Assembly (NCBI GenBank): GCA_902791865.1
Contig: CADAXK010000002.1
Coordinates: forward strand, 310,001-374,000
Direction: 5' to 3'
From: an uncultured Bacteroidia bacterium
GTDB lineage: Bacteria; Bacteroidota; Bacteroidia; Bacteroidales; ML635J-15
Length of the DNA stretch: 64,000 nucleotides
A model generated the notes under the pieces. The model made no database searches. It was not told where the DNA came from and saw only the letters and a program-made list of their open reading frames with translations. The position numbers and the translations under genes were made by a program. This document shows positions 7,622 to 16,956 of the stretch, in pieces (positions within the stretch are counted from its first letter, which is position 1; each line of letters opens with the position of its first letter).

Positions 7622-10600
7622 TTACTCCTTGATGAACTTCTGTTGCGATATAACCGCTCCCTTCGACAAATTCATGGTGCGGATTCTCACCACATACACC
7701 CCACTTGTCAAATCTTCAACATTGCAAACCGCATTATCAGCGTTCACTTCCAGACGCTTTACAACCTGTCCCAAAGCATTTACGATTTCAATTTCAGAAA
7801 TTTGCTCTGATGATGTGATGTTGAGGATGTCGTTTGCTGGATTTGGGAAAATGCTTATCAGCATTTCTGCTTCCGAAATTCCCGTGATGACATTCAAATG
7901 CAAGGTAACAATTGAATCGCAACCGTTGGCAGCGGCGAAAGCCTGAGCGTAATCGCCTGTTTCGGTAAATATTTCGCCATTCCATACAAAGTATTCATTT
8001 GCAGAGGTGTCGAACTCGTATGTTACCGATTCATTAATAGTAAGATGCAATGTAACAACCGAGTCACAACCATTGGCAGCAGTGAATGTTCCCGTATAGG
8101 TGCCACTTTCGGTGTATGTTGTTCCATTCCATACATATAAGTTGCAAGCCGAGACTTCGACAAGCTCAGCCTGCGGATGATTGATTGTCAAATGCAATGT
8201 TACAACAGAATCACAACCACTTGCAGATGTAAATGTTTCTGTATAGTTGCCACTTTCAGTGTAAGTTGTACCATTCCAATTATATGATTCACAAGCCGAG
8301 ACTTCGACAAGCTCAGTCTGCGAATGAGTAATTGTCAAATGCAGTGTAACAACCGAATCGCAACCATTGGCAGCGGTGAAAGACTGCTGGTAGTTGCCAC
8401 TTGTTGTATATGTTTCCCCGTTCCATTCGTAGGATTCGCAAGCCGTGGCATTAAATTGATGTGTCAACGGATTGTTTATTGTAAGGTGCAATGTAACAAT
8501 GCTGTCGCAACCGTTGTCGGAAGAAATTGTCTGCACATAATTTCCTGATTCATTGTATGTTTGATTATTCCACACATAACTACCACACGAAACTGCGCCA
8601 AACTCGCTACGCGGAGATTCATTTATTGTCAGCAGCAAGGTAACAACCGAATCACAACCGTTTGCTGCGGTGAAAGTACGCGTATAATTGCCACTTTCGG
8701 TATAGGTCGTACCATTCCATTCGTATGAATTGCAAGCCTCGGCTTCGACAAACTCAGTCACAGGCTGGTTTATTGTAAGATGCAGTGTAACAACGCTGTC
8801 GCAACCATTTGATGCTGCGATATTCTGTACATAGTCGCCACTTTCGTCGTAGGTCACGCCGTTCCAGATGTAACTGCCACAAGCAGTGTGCGAAAATTCA
8901 CGCTCCGACGACTGGTTGATTGTCAAATGCAAGGTAAGTAAGCTATCGCAACCGTTCGACAGATGCTTGGTAAAGTCGTAGTCACCCGATTCGGTGTAGG
9001 TTGTACCGCGCCAAATGTACGAACCGCAAGCCTCAACAGTTGTTTCGCCAGTAAGTTCACACGCTTGTGTCTCGAAACTCCACACCTGAGACCAAACCGA
9101 ATTTCCGCTTGCATTGTAGCCCTGAACGTGCCAATAGTAAGTTGTACCATAATTCAGATAGCAGGTGGCAGTTGTGTTGGCGGTGGTTCCACTACGGTAT
9201 ATTGTTGCAAAAGTGTTGTCGGTTGACACCTGATAGCGGTAACCTGTAACATTATCCAGCGGATTCCAAACCAAATTGACACCTGATGGCTGTATTTCGT
9301 TGCTGTTGTTTTCCGGACTTACAAGCACTGGGCCAGAGGTAAGCTGATAGGCGGTAGTGAAACGCCATACGCTCGACCAGCCAGATGTATCAACTGCATT
9401 TGCCGCACAAACACGCCAATAATATGTTGTACCATAGAGCATATTCGTTATGTTTGTACTCTTGTACGTCTCTGTACTTGTCGTTGACGACAAAACACTT
9501 ATATTACGCAATAGTTCCGAATTAAAGTTTGTTGTTGTATCAACCTGAACTATGTACGATGAAGAGCCCAGGGAGTTTTTCCAATACAATGTACGCGAAG
9601 ATACTGCCAAACCTGTACTATTATTTGATGGAGAATCCAATACAACCCAGTCGACAGTATGGAATTGCCAAGTTGAAGACCAGCCCGATGTGTCAGCATT
9701 GTTTATAGCACAAACTCGCCAATAGTACATTGTACCATAACGCATATCAGAAACATATTTATATATGTATGTATCGGTATTGGTAGTTGTTGATGAAACA
9801 TCTATGCTGCGCAACAACCCGGAATCAAAACTCGGGACTGTATCTAGCTGAAGAATATATGCTTTAGAACCTTTTGAATTCTTCCATTCCAGTTCTTGAC
9901 GGGTATAATAGCCAACAGTAGAACTAGTGTCGTTCGGTAAATAATATAGCGCAACCCAATCGGTAGTATGGAATCGCCATGTAGCAGACCAGCCCGATGT
10001 ATCAACTGCATTTGCCGAACATACACGCCAATAATACATTGTGCCATAACGCATATCGGAAATATACTTGCCTAGGTATGTATCTTCGTTTGAATTGGCG
10101 TTTGTAGACGTATAGGTCTGTAGCAGTCCCGAACTGAAACTTGGTGTAGTATCAAGCTGTATGATATACAAGGTCGAACCAAAGGAATTCTTCCATACAA
10201 ATTCTTGCCGTGTAAAATAAGTGCCATTTGCACTAGTATCACTTGGGGAAAACAGCTGTACATCGTCCATCGTATGGAACTGCCAAGTCTCAGACCAGTC
10301 GGTTGTATCGACAGAACTTATAGCACAAACTCTCCAATAGTACATTGTTCCATAATACAAATTATACACACATTTTTCCCGGTATGAATCTGTATTTGTA
10401 TTTGATACCGTCTCATTAATATTACGCAATGCTCCCGAACTGAATTCAGGAGTTGTATCAATCTGGATTAGGTATCCGGAAGAGCCTGGCAATGTATTCC
10501 AGCGCAAATACTGCCGTGAATAAAACCTGCCTGTCGGACTTGGATTGTTGGTTGGTAAACTTAAAGTAACTGTTCCGGCTGTTGTGAAATTCCACACTTC

Positions 10601-11773
10601 GGAATAACTGGATGTGTCGCTGTCGTTTGTATTGGTTGCCTTAACGCGCCAATAGTACTTTGTGCTGTATCGCAATCCATTAATATAAATGGATGTCGAA
10701 GATGTTGTATATGTGCGGAACATCGTTGATGAAAACGAAGGCACTGTATCCCACTCTAGGATATAACTTCCTGCGCCAGTGATTGAATTCCAAGAAACAG
10801 AAGGTCTGACCATACTCGTATAAACCATACCATTACTTGGAGAACTCAAAATTGGAGCCGAGCAAGTTGTAAAATTCCTAACTTCAGAATAGTTGGAAGT
10901 GTCGCTGTCGTTGCTGTTGGTTGCCTTTACTCGCCAATAATACGTTGTGCCGAATAGCAATCCATTAATATTGACAGATGTTGAAGTTGTTGTAAATGAT
11001 TTTGGTGACGAAAATGAAGATACAGTATCCCACTCTAGGATATAACTTCCAACGCCTGTGATTGTATTCCATGAAACTGTAGGCCTTACGGTCGTCGTAT
11101 AAATCATATCATTATTCGGATAATCTAAGGTTGGACCTGAGCAAGTTGTAAAATTCCTAACTTCAGAATAGTTGGAAGTATCGCTGTCGTCGCTATTGGT
11201 TGCTTTTACTCGCCAATAATACGTTGTGCCGTATAGCAATGCATTTATAGTGACATTTGTTGAAGAAGTTGTAAACGTACCAAACATCGGCGATGAAAAT
11301 GATGATACAGTGTCCCATTCAAGGATATAACTTCCAACGCCTGTGATTGCATTCCAATAAAGTGTCGGCTTTACGGTTGACGAATAAATCATCCCATCAT
11401 TTGGGTAATCTAAGGTTGGACCTGAACAGGTTGTAAAATTCCGTACCGCAGAATAGTCTGAGGTATCATTTGCACTTTCATTTACAGCACGAACTCTCCA
11501 ATAATATGTTGTACCGTACGACAGCGCTGTTAAATTGACATAAGTATATGTCGTTGTATATGTACGGAACCTTGGGGATGAAAACGAAGATTCGATATCC
11601 CAGTCCAATATGTATTTATTCGCCCCGGATACAGAATTCCATGATACTGTAGGTTTTACCACTGATGTATAAATTGTACCGTCATTGGGAGACGATAATG
11701 TCGGTGCGTTTAATGCCATCGTATTCATTGCGAACAACAATAGCAACACGCTGATAATTAAACTTTTTTTCAT
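7622..11773 (-). CDS. Very large T9SS-secreted repeat protein (Fn3 repeats plus cysteine-paired repeats)
   Basis: 1383 residues. A signal peptide (MKKSLIISVLLLLFAMNTMA) precedes nine fibronectin-III-like repeats (each ending YGTTYYWRV...) and eight ~49-residue repeats with the pattern CxSYxWNGxTYxESGxY...NGCDSxVTLHLTI. A Por/type IX sorting domain follows (IFPNPANDILNI...GVYVVRI...QQKFIKE). Each small repeat has two Cys, probably a disulfide; the eighth lacks the first Cys. This is the plan of a surface adhesin. The ATG at 11773 places the signal peptide at the N-terminus; the frame opens 12 bases earlier. The promoter -7 box TATTTTTG reads 11817 to 11810. Confidence 0.88.
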   Translation of the reverse strand: MKKSLIISVLLLLFAMNTMALNAPTLSSPNDGTIYTSVVKPTVSWNSVSGANKYILDWDIESSFSSPRFRTYTTTYTYVNLTALSYGTTYYWRVRAVNESANDTSDYSAVRNFTTCSGPTLDYPNDGMIYSSTVKPTLYWNAITGVGSYILEWDTVSSFSSPMFGTFTTSSTNVTINALLYGTTYYWRVKATNSDDSDTSNYSEVRNFTTCSGPTLDYPNNDMIYTTTVRPTVSWNTITGVGSYILEWDTVSSFSSPKSFTTTSTSVNINGLLFGTTYYWRVKATNSNDSDTSNYSEVRNFTTCSAPILSSPSNGMVYTSMVRPSVSWNSITGAGSYILEWDTVPSFSSTMFRTYTTSSTSIYINGLRYSTKYYWRVKATNTNDSDTSSYSEVWNFTTAGTVTLSLPTNNPSPTGRFYSRQYLRWNTLPGSSGYLIQIDTTPEFSSGALRNINETVSNTNTDSYREKCVYNLYYGTMYYWRVCAISSVDTTDWSETWQFHTMDDVQLFSPSDTSANGTYFTRQEFVWKNSFGSTLYIIQLDTTPSFSSGLLQTYTSTNANSNEDTYLGKYISDMRYGTMYYWRVCSANAVDTSGWSATWRFHTTDWVALYYLPNDTSSTVGYYTRQELEWKNSKGSKAYILQLDTVPSFDSGLLRSIDVSSTTTNTDTYIYKYVSDMRYGTMYYWRVCAINNADTSGWSSTWQFHTVDWVVLDSPSNNSTGLAVSSRTLYWKNSLGSSSYIVQVDTTTNFNSELLRNISVLSSTTSTETYKSTNITNMLYGTTYYWRVCAANAVDTSGWSSVWRFTTAYQLTSGPVLVSPENNSNEIQPSGVNLVWNPLDNVTGYRYQVSTDNTFATIYRSGTTANTTATCYLNYGTTYYWHVQGYNASGNSVWSQVWSFETQACELTGETTVEACGSYIWRGTTYTESGDYDFTKHLSNGCDSLLTLHLTINQSSEREFSHTACGSYIWNGVTYDESGDYVQNIAASNGCDSVVTLHLTINQPVTEFVEAEACNSYEWNGTTYTESGNYTRTFTAANGCDSVVTLLLTINESPRSEFGAVSCGSYVWNNQTYNESGNYVQTISSDNGCDSIVTLHLTINNPLTHQFNATACESYEWNGETYTTSGNYQQSFTAANGCDSVVTLHLTITHSQTELVEVSACESYNWNGTTYTESGNYTETFTSASGCDSVVTLHLTINHPQAELVEVSACNLYVWNGTTYTESGTYTGTFTAANGCDSVVTLHLTINESVTYEFDTSANEYFVWNGEIFTETGDYAQAFAAANGCDSIVTLHLNVITGISEAEMLISIFPNPANDILNITSSEQISEIEIVNALGQVVKRLEVNADNAVCNVEDLTSGVYVVRIRTMNLSKGAVISQQKFIKE

Positions 11774-11951
11774 ATTAATAAACATTTATATATAACAAAC
11801 AATCAAAAACAAAAATAGCAATAATATTTCACAAAAAAAGTTTTCCTCGCTTTATATCCGAAACGATTCGAAATTCACTATTTGGACAAACTTGTTATCA
11901 ACTTACACATTAATAGACTTTTATCCAATTTTCACTCAATCGAGAGTAATA

Positions 11952-12425
11952 TTATTTCAGATAGTCGTCCCAGGTTTTCATTGCATTATTTTCAGCCTCT
12001 CTACGCAAAACTTTATCTCTTGATTCTATTACTTCAGATACTCGCATATAATTATCTTCCCTAAAAGCATTAAACATATCTATACAATATGCTTTTGCCA
12101 ATTTTGTTGTATCAGCCACATGTTTCAATCTACCATCATACGCAATATTTTCATAATATTCCTTTGAGTTTCGCTGCCATTTTCCAATCTTTTCATCATA
12201 CTTCATAATAATCAATTCATCCAAAGACTTAGTCAGCAGTTCCGAATTCAGTGGCGTTTTTGGTATATACGTACACCTTATCGCTACAGTTTCTACAGGA
12301 ATATTTATTGGCTCTTCATTTGGTTCAGAAGACACTTCTTCTGTTTTTATTACATATTTATTTGTATTCGAACCACATGATATCAAAAGAATTCCTATAA
12401 TTATTATAAAAATAATCCTCTTCAT
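11952..12425 (-). CDS. Small lipoprotein of unknown function
   Basis: 157 residues. The N-terminus MKRIIFIIIIGILLISC is a lipoprotein signal with the acylated Cys at about 17. The mature part has a short Ser/Asn/Glu-rich linker and then a helical region ending MKTWDDYLK. No domain is recognised. It is a stand-alone gene divergent from the lipoprotein at 12765 and upstream of the adhesin on the same strand. Probably anchored in the inner or outer membrane, facing the periplasm. Confidence 0.65.
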   Translation of the reverse strand: MKRIIFIIIIGILLISCGSNTNKYVIKTEEVSSEPNEEPINIPVETVAIRCTYIPKTPLNSELLTKSLDELIIMKYDEKIGKWQRNSKEYYENIAYDGRLKHVADTTKLAKAYCIDMFNAFREDNYMRVSEVIESRDKVLRREAENNAMKTWDDYLK

Positions 12426-12764
12426 ATCTATCTTTATTCTTCTACCTTTAGATATACATCAACATCAGTTTATGTATCAACCGGCATCAAATCTGAAAAA
12501 CGATTGATAATCATACATTATTGATAATCAATGTATTTCCTCATACTTTTATATTACTTCCAATATTATCAATTAAGGCGCAAATATAACACAATTATAT
12601 ATATGTGTATATGGCATAAGATTTTTTTTAATTAACCGATTGTTGTTATATTAATTGGTAGGCTACATATTGCAACATCAGCCAAAGATTTTCCCTGCAT
12701 GAAATTGGTGTTAGTTTTTTTTCTAATTTTGTCGCTTTGATTAATTCATGACAAAACATCATTA
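12426..12764. other. AT-rich divergent intergenic region
   Basis: No gene is seen. The region is very AT-rich. A possible -7 box TAATTTTG lies at 12724-12731 for the rightward lipoprotein/subtilase/xseA unit, but its -33 spacing is poor. Short repeated words (ATTGATAATC, 12500-12530) resemble the word-repeat families found elsewhere. Confidence 0.5.
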
Positions 12765-13469
12765 ATGACAAAACAACATATAACCATATCGTTCTGCATC
12801 ATCGCCTTGCTCGCTTTATCAGCCTGCCATAAGGAGAACATCGTTCCAGCCGACGTGGAATTTTCTGCCGACAAGCAATATTTTCCACTAGAAACTGGCA
12901 AGTCGTTGATATACAAGGTAACAGAAATCACAATCGACAAACCTAGCGACTACTACGATACCATTGTTTACTACCTGCGCGAACGTACCGACATTCCTTT
13001 CATCGACAACGAAGGCGACACTGCCTACAGAATCGAACGCTTCAAATCGCAAACGACCAGCAATTGGACAATAAGCGATGCTTGGGAAGCAAAACTAACA
13101 ACCTATACCGCCGAGAAAGTCGAAGAAAACCAAAGGTTTATAAAGATTAAATTTCCACTAGCCATAGGCAAATACTGGAACGGCAACCTAAAAAACGAAC
13201 TTGACGACAAGGACTGCACAATAACATCGTTATCGTCAAAGTACAAAAACGAAAACATTCAGCTCGACTCATGCCTTTCCATTACACGCGACAGTAGTGT
13301 TACACAAATTAGCAAGCAGTACGACGTGGAAACATACGCTCGCAATATCGGACTGGTTTACAAAGAAATAACCGACATAAACTCGCAAGAAGTAATATAT
13401 GGCGTGCCTATTGAAAATAGAATATACCGAGGAACAATCTATCGACAAGAACTAATTATAATTGAATGA
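12765..13469 (+). CDS. Lipoprotein of unknown function
   Basis: 234 residues. The signal ends LLALSAC (lipobox Cys about residue 21), so it is a lipoprotein. The mature domain begins FSADKQYFPLETGKSLIYKVTEI, a pattern seen in many Bacteroidota lipoproteins whose role is unknown. Its stop overlaps the next start (ATGA at 13466), coupling it to the subtilase and xseA. An envelope location is likely; the function is not assigned. Confidence 0.7.
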   Translation: MTKQHITISFCIIALLALSACHKENIVPADVEFSADKQYFPLETGKSLIYKVTEITIDKPSDYYDTIVYYLRERTDIPFIDNEGDTAYRIERFKSQTTSNWTISDAWEAKLTTYTAEKVEENQRFIKIKFPLAIGKYWNGNLKNELDDKDCTITSLSSKYKNENIQLDSCLSITRDSSVTQISKQYDVETYARNIGLVYKEITDINSQEVIYGVPIENRIYRGTIYRQELIIIE

Positions 13470-15157
13470 TTATGAGGAAATTATTTTTAATTGTAACAAT
13501 TTGCACAATTTGTGCAAATGCATTTGCGCAAATAGGACCTAACCTATATTATATAGAATTCACCGACAAGAACAATACCCCCTACTCGCTCGACAATCCG
13601 CTGGAATACCTGAGCCAAAGGGCAATAGACCGCCGACAGGCACAAAACATAGCTATCGACTCGCTCGACTTGCCGGTAAATCCGTCGTACATTGCCGCCT
13701 TGCAGGGACTTGGACTGGAAATCGTCAATCCTACCAAATGGCTCAACGGCACAACAGTCCGCACCGACAACTACAACCTTATCAGACAGGCACATAACCT
13801 TCCTTTCGTAAAGTCAACGCCAAGATTCGAAATCGACACCGTTGAAACTGCCAAGAAAGAGAACAAAGCAATGATGGTAGCAGGAAATAGCCCGAGCACA
13901 AACATTCTCGCACCTAAATATACTGATTCGGAATACGGACTTTCTTACAATCAAATTGCTCTTCACAATGGTCATATTATTCATTCAGAAGGATTTAAGG
14001 GTGAAGGTATGTTAATTGCCGTCACCGATGGTGGTTTTACCAATGCCGACCGGATGAGAAGCCTCGAATACCTACGCAACTCGGGAAGAATTGTCGCCAC
14101 CCGGGACTTTGCCTACAATGGTTCAACAGTTTACGACCACCACGAACACGGTTCGATGGTACTGTCTATAATGGCAGGTTACCTTCCTGGCGAATATATT
14201 GGTTGCGCACCCGAAGCATCATACTTGCTCATAACAAGCGAAAGCAACGACTACGAGGAAATTGTTGAGGAATTCAACTGGGTTTCGGCAATTGAATATG
14301 CCGACAGCATGGGTGCCGACCTCGCAAATGTTTCGCTCGGTTATGTAGATTTCGATTCGCAGAGATACAACCATTCCGCAGAAGACATGGACGGGCATAC
14401 CAATCCCAGTAGCATCGGGGCAACAATTGCCGCCAGCAGAGGAATGATGATTGTAGTTGCCGCAGGCAATAGCGGACAGGACGAAAACGGTCATGTGTGG
14501 ATTGGCGCACCATCAGACGCATACGACATTGTAACAGTAGGTGCAATTGATGTAAATCAGAACAGCGCACCATTCACATCTCATGGATTTGTCGAGGAAA
14601 ACCGCATTAAGCCCGACATCGTTTCGGTTGGTTGGGATACCTACGCCGACTACATAAACGACTCAATAGCACCTGGTTCGGGAACATCGTTTGCAACACC
14701 ACTTAGCACTGGACTTATCGCATGCTTCTGGCAGAAATTCCGTGACAAAACAAGTGCAGAAATCCGCGAAGCATTATTTGGGGCAGCACGCCCAACTGTT
14801 CCGACTTGGGAAGAAGATCCAACCCCACAAATGGGAACTCCAAACATATTGACTGGACGTGGATATATTGACTTCAGACTTGCATCGGAAATTTTAACCG
14901 GAACAGAAACTCTGGCAAACGACTGCAACATAAGCATCTACCCTAACCCAACATCAAACGAGATAACTATTCGCCTCGACAATATGCAGAATGTCGAACT
15001 AAACATCTTCTCAATTGACGGACGTTTGCTCGACTACCGCAAAAATATTGGCAATGAACTAAAATACGACTTAAGCCAATACGCAAAAGGCGAATACATA
15101 ATAAGCATCTGTGCCGGCAACAAGGTTGTAGCTTCGCAAACCATAATCAAGCAATGA
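13466..15157 (+). CDS. Subtilisin-family (S8) serine peptidase with T9SS sorting domain
   Basis: 563 residues. The signal peptide ends ANAFAQ. The catalytic triad is visible: Asp in AVTDGG (about 188), His in HEHGS (about 228) and Ser in GSGTSFATP (about 408), with the oxyanion Asn in AAGNSG (about 335). A type IX sorting domain closes the protein (IYPNPTSNEITI...KGEYIISI...QTIIKQ), so it is exported to the surface or medium. ATGs at 13466 and 13472 are both possible; the first overlaps the upstream stop. It overlaps xseA by 4 bases. The physiological substrate is unknown. Confidence 0.92.
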   Translation: MIMRKLFLIVTICTICANAFAQIGPNLYYIEFTDKNNTPYSLDNPLEYLSQRAIDRRQAQNIAIDSLDLPVNPSYIAALQGLGLEIVNPTKWLNGTTVRTDNYNLIRQAHNLPFVKSTPRFEIDTVETAKKENKAMMVAGNSPSTNILAPKYTDSEYGLSYNQIALHNGHIIHSEGFKGEGMLIAVTDGGFTNADRMRSLEYLRNSGRIVATRDFAYNGSTVYDHHEHGSMVLSIMAGYLPGEYIGCAPEASYLLITSESNDYEEIVEEFNWVSAIEYADSMGADLANVSLGYVDFDSQRYNHSAEDMDGHTNPSSIGATIAASRGMMIVVAAGNSGQDENGHVWIGAPSDAYDIVTVGAIDVNQNSAPFTSHGFVEENRIKPDIVSVGWDTYADYINDSIAPGSGTSFATPLSTGLIACFWQKFRDKTSAEIREALFGAARPTVPTWEEDPTPQMGTPNILTGRGYIDFRLASEILTGTETLANDCNISIYPNPTSNEITIRLDNMQNVELNIFSIDGRLLDYRKNIGNELKYDLSQYAKGEYIISICAGNKVVASQTIIKQ

Positions 15158-16527
15158 GCGAAGAGATTAAGACATACACGCTCAGCGAATTACAGCACGA
15201 AATAAAAGAAAGCATTTCGGAGCAATTTCCGTTTGCCGTATGGATTGTTGCAGAAATCAACACACTCACCCGCCACAAAAGCGGACACTGCTACATGGAA
15301 CTTGTGCAGAAGTCAAAGACTTCAAACAGCATAATCGCTCAGGCACGAGCAACAGTCTGGGCAAACAAGTTCAGTTTCATATCGGCATACTTCGAAAGCG
15401 AAACCGACAGCGTACTTGCTGCAGGAATGAACGTAATGCTTCAGGTAACAATAACTTACCACGAAGTTTATGGTCTGTCGCTCAACGTAATAGGCATAAA
15501 TCCAACCTACACCATCGGCGACATGGAACGAGCCAAGAAGGAAATAATTGCACGGCTCATCAACGAAGGCGTCTTCGACATGAATAAAACGCAATCGTTT
15601 CCCGCTGTGGTACAGAACATTGCCGTAATCTCATCAAGCACAGCCGCTGGCTATGGCGACTTCGTAAACCACTTGGAAACAAACACTTACGGATACCATA
15701 TAAACATAACGCTTTTCGAAGCGGCAATGCAAGGCGAACAAACTGAGACTTCGATACTTGATGCACTCAACCGAATTGGCGAGGAATACGAAAACTACGA
15801 TGCCGTGGCGATAATACGCGGCGGAGGCTCAAAGAACGACCTTTCGTGGTTCGACAACTACAACATTGCCTACATGGTCACGCAGTTTCCGCTTCCAGTA
15901 ATTTCGGGCATAGGTCACGAACGCGACGAATCCATTGTCGATATGGTGGCACACACCCGTATGAAAACGCCAACCGCAGTCGCCAACTTCATAATCGACT
16001 ACAACGCACAATTCGAAGAGCAGGTTGACTCTACATCGTCAGAGATTTTCGACATAGCAAAAGATTTTTTGATGAGCAGCGAGATGTACCTCAACAACAT
16101 GACAATGAGCATAATGAAGATTCGCACTCTCCTATCGAAACACACCGAACGCTGCGACAGGATAATGTCGGAAATCCGCACCGGACTGAATGTACGCATG
16201 AAGGAAGAGGAAATGAAGCTCAATATGATTGGCAACAAACTGGAAACTTCACCCAAACGCCTCATTTCCGAACATGAATCTCATCTCAATGGCATTAAGG
16301 AACTTATTTCCCGTACAACAAAGCACCGCATCGAAAAGGCAAACGAAAAGCTAGGCTTTCTCGAGCATCGCCTGACACTCAACGACCCGCGCACAATACT
16401 CAAGCGAGGCTATTCCATCACTCGCATCAACGGCAAGGTCGTCACCAACGACCTCGAAACCAACGATGGCGACATTATGGAAACATTGCTGTACGATGGA
16501 AAGGTTACGAGTGTGGTAAAGAAATAA
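15154..16527 (+). CDS. xseA: Exodeoxyribonuclease VII large subunit
   Basis: 457 residues. An N-terminal OB-fold (LSELQHEIKESISEQFPFAVWIVAEIN) is followed by the catalytic domain with the hallmark GIGHERDESIVDMVAHTRM and TPTAVA, then a long coiled-coil region and a C-terminal GYSITR segment. Exo VII degrades single-stranded DNA in both directions and needs XseB. It overlaps the subtilase stop (ATGA at 15154). No small xseB frame follows within the next 400 bases, so the small subunit must be encoded elsewhere. Confidence 0.92.
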   Translation: MSEEIKTYTLSELQHEIKESISEQFPFAVWIVAEINTLTRHKSGHCYMELVQKSKTSNSIIAQARATVWANKFSFISAYFESETDSVLAAGMNVMLQVTITYHEVYGLSLNVIGINPTYTIGDMERAKKEIIARLINEGVFDMNKTQSFPAVVQNIAVISSSTAAGYGDFVNHLETNTYGYHINITLFEAAMQGEQTETSILDALNRIGEEYENYDAVAIIRGGGSKNDLSWFDNYNIAYMVTQFPLPVISGIGHERDESIVDMVAHTRMKTPTAVANFIIDYNAQFEEQVDSTSSEIFDIAKDFLMSSEMYLNNMTMSIMKIRTLLSKHTERCDRIMSEIRTGLNVRMKEEEMKLNMIGNKLETSPKRLISEHESHLNGIKELISRTTKHRIEKANEKLGFLEHRLTLNDPRTILKRGYSITRINGKVVTNDLETNDGDIMETLLYDGKVTSVVKK

Positions 16528-16564
16528 TAATCAAAATTATTGTTGTCCGCTAAATACCCATCCA

Positions 16565-16722
16565 GTCATTCCGTAAAACAAAGCGAACCGACTAAGGAAC
16601 GTGTCGTGTGAGCCTGTTTGTACGGAATCTGTTCTATAATAATACGTTAACAGATTCCGGATAACCGATTTCACACAGCTCACCGTTCCGTATCGCTGGT
16701 TCAATCAGGTTTTCGGAATGAC
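16565..16722. repeat. MITE-like element with terminal inverted repeats
   Basis: The ends GTCATTCCG (16565-16573) and CGGAATGAC (16714-16722) are exact inverted repeats. Inside, CGGAATCTGTT (16623-16633) and AACAGATTCCG (16649-16659) form a perfect 11-base inverted pair. No reading frame is contained. The layout suits a small non-autonomous mobile element or REP pair. Related ends occur at 151-217. Confidence 0.6.
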
Positions 16723-16844
16723 AAGCCCCATCATCAATATTCTTATGTAAAATATTGTCAACAATGGACTTATGGCGTTTGCACCAATAAATCAAAATAT
16801 TATACCTATTACAACATTTATCACAACACTCATTGCGGACAATA

Positions 16845-16932
16845 AGACGCAAAATATACGGACAAATTTTCTTTATTAACCGCAAAATATGCGGATAAAA
16901 ATTTGCAGTTAACCGCAAAAGCATTATTTTTG
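16845..16932 (+). promoter_or_regulatory. Promoter of the Fic gene overlaid with repeated operator-like sites
   Basis: TTTG (16902-16905), 19 bases, TATTTTTG (16925-16932) form a good Bacteroidota promoter. Around it are two exact copies of TTAACCGCAAAA (16876-16887 and 16909-16920), a related CGCAAAATATACGGA at 16849-16863, and a palindrome CCGCA-N5-TGCGG at 16880-16894. One copy fills the spacer, a classical place for a repressor. Confidence 0.65.
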
Positions 16933-16956
16933 CGGCAATAAAATGGAGGTAGAAAA

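Noticed and set aside
16634..16924. A 96-codon minus-strand frame upstream of fic
   Set aside because: It covers the MITE-like element and the operator repeats, has an unusual composition, and no promoter of its own.
16528..16956. Expected xseB small-subunit gene
   Set aside because: Searched after xseA because the two are often adjacent; no frame of 60-80 codons with an XseB-like pattern was found.
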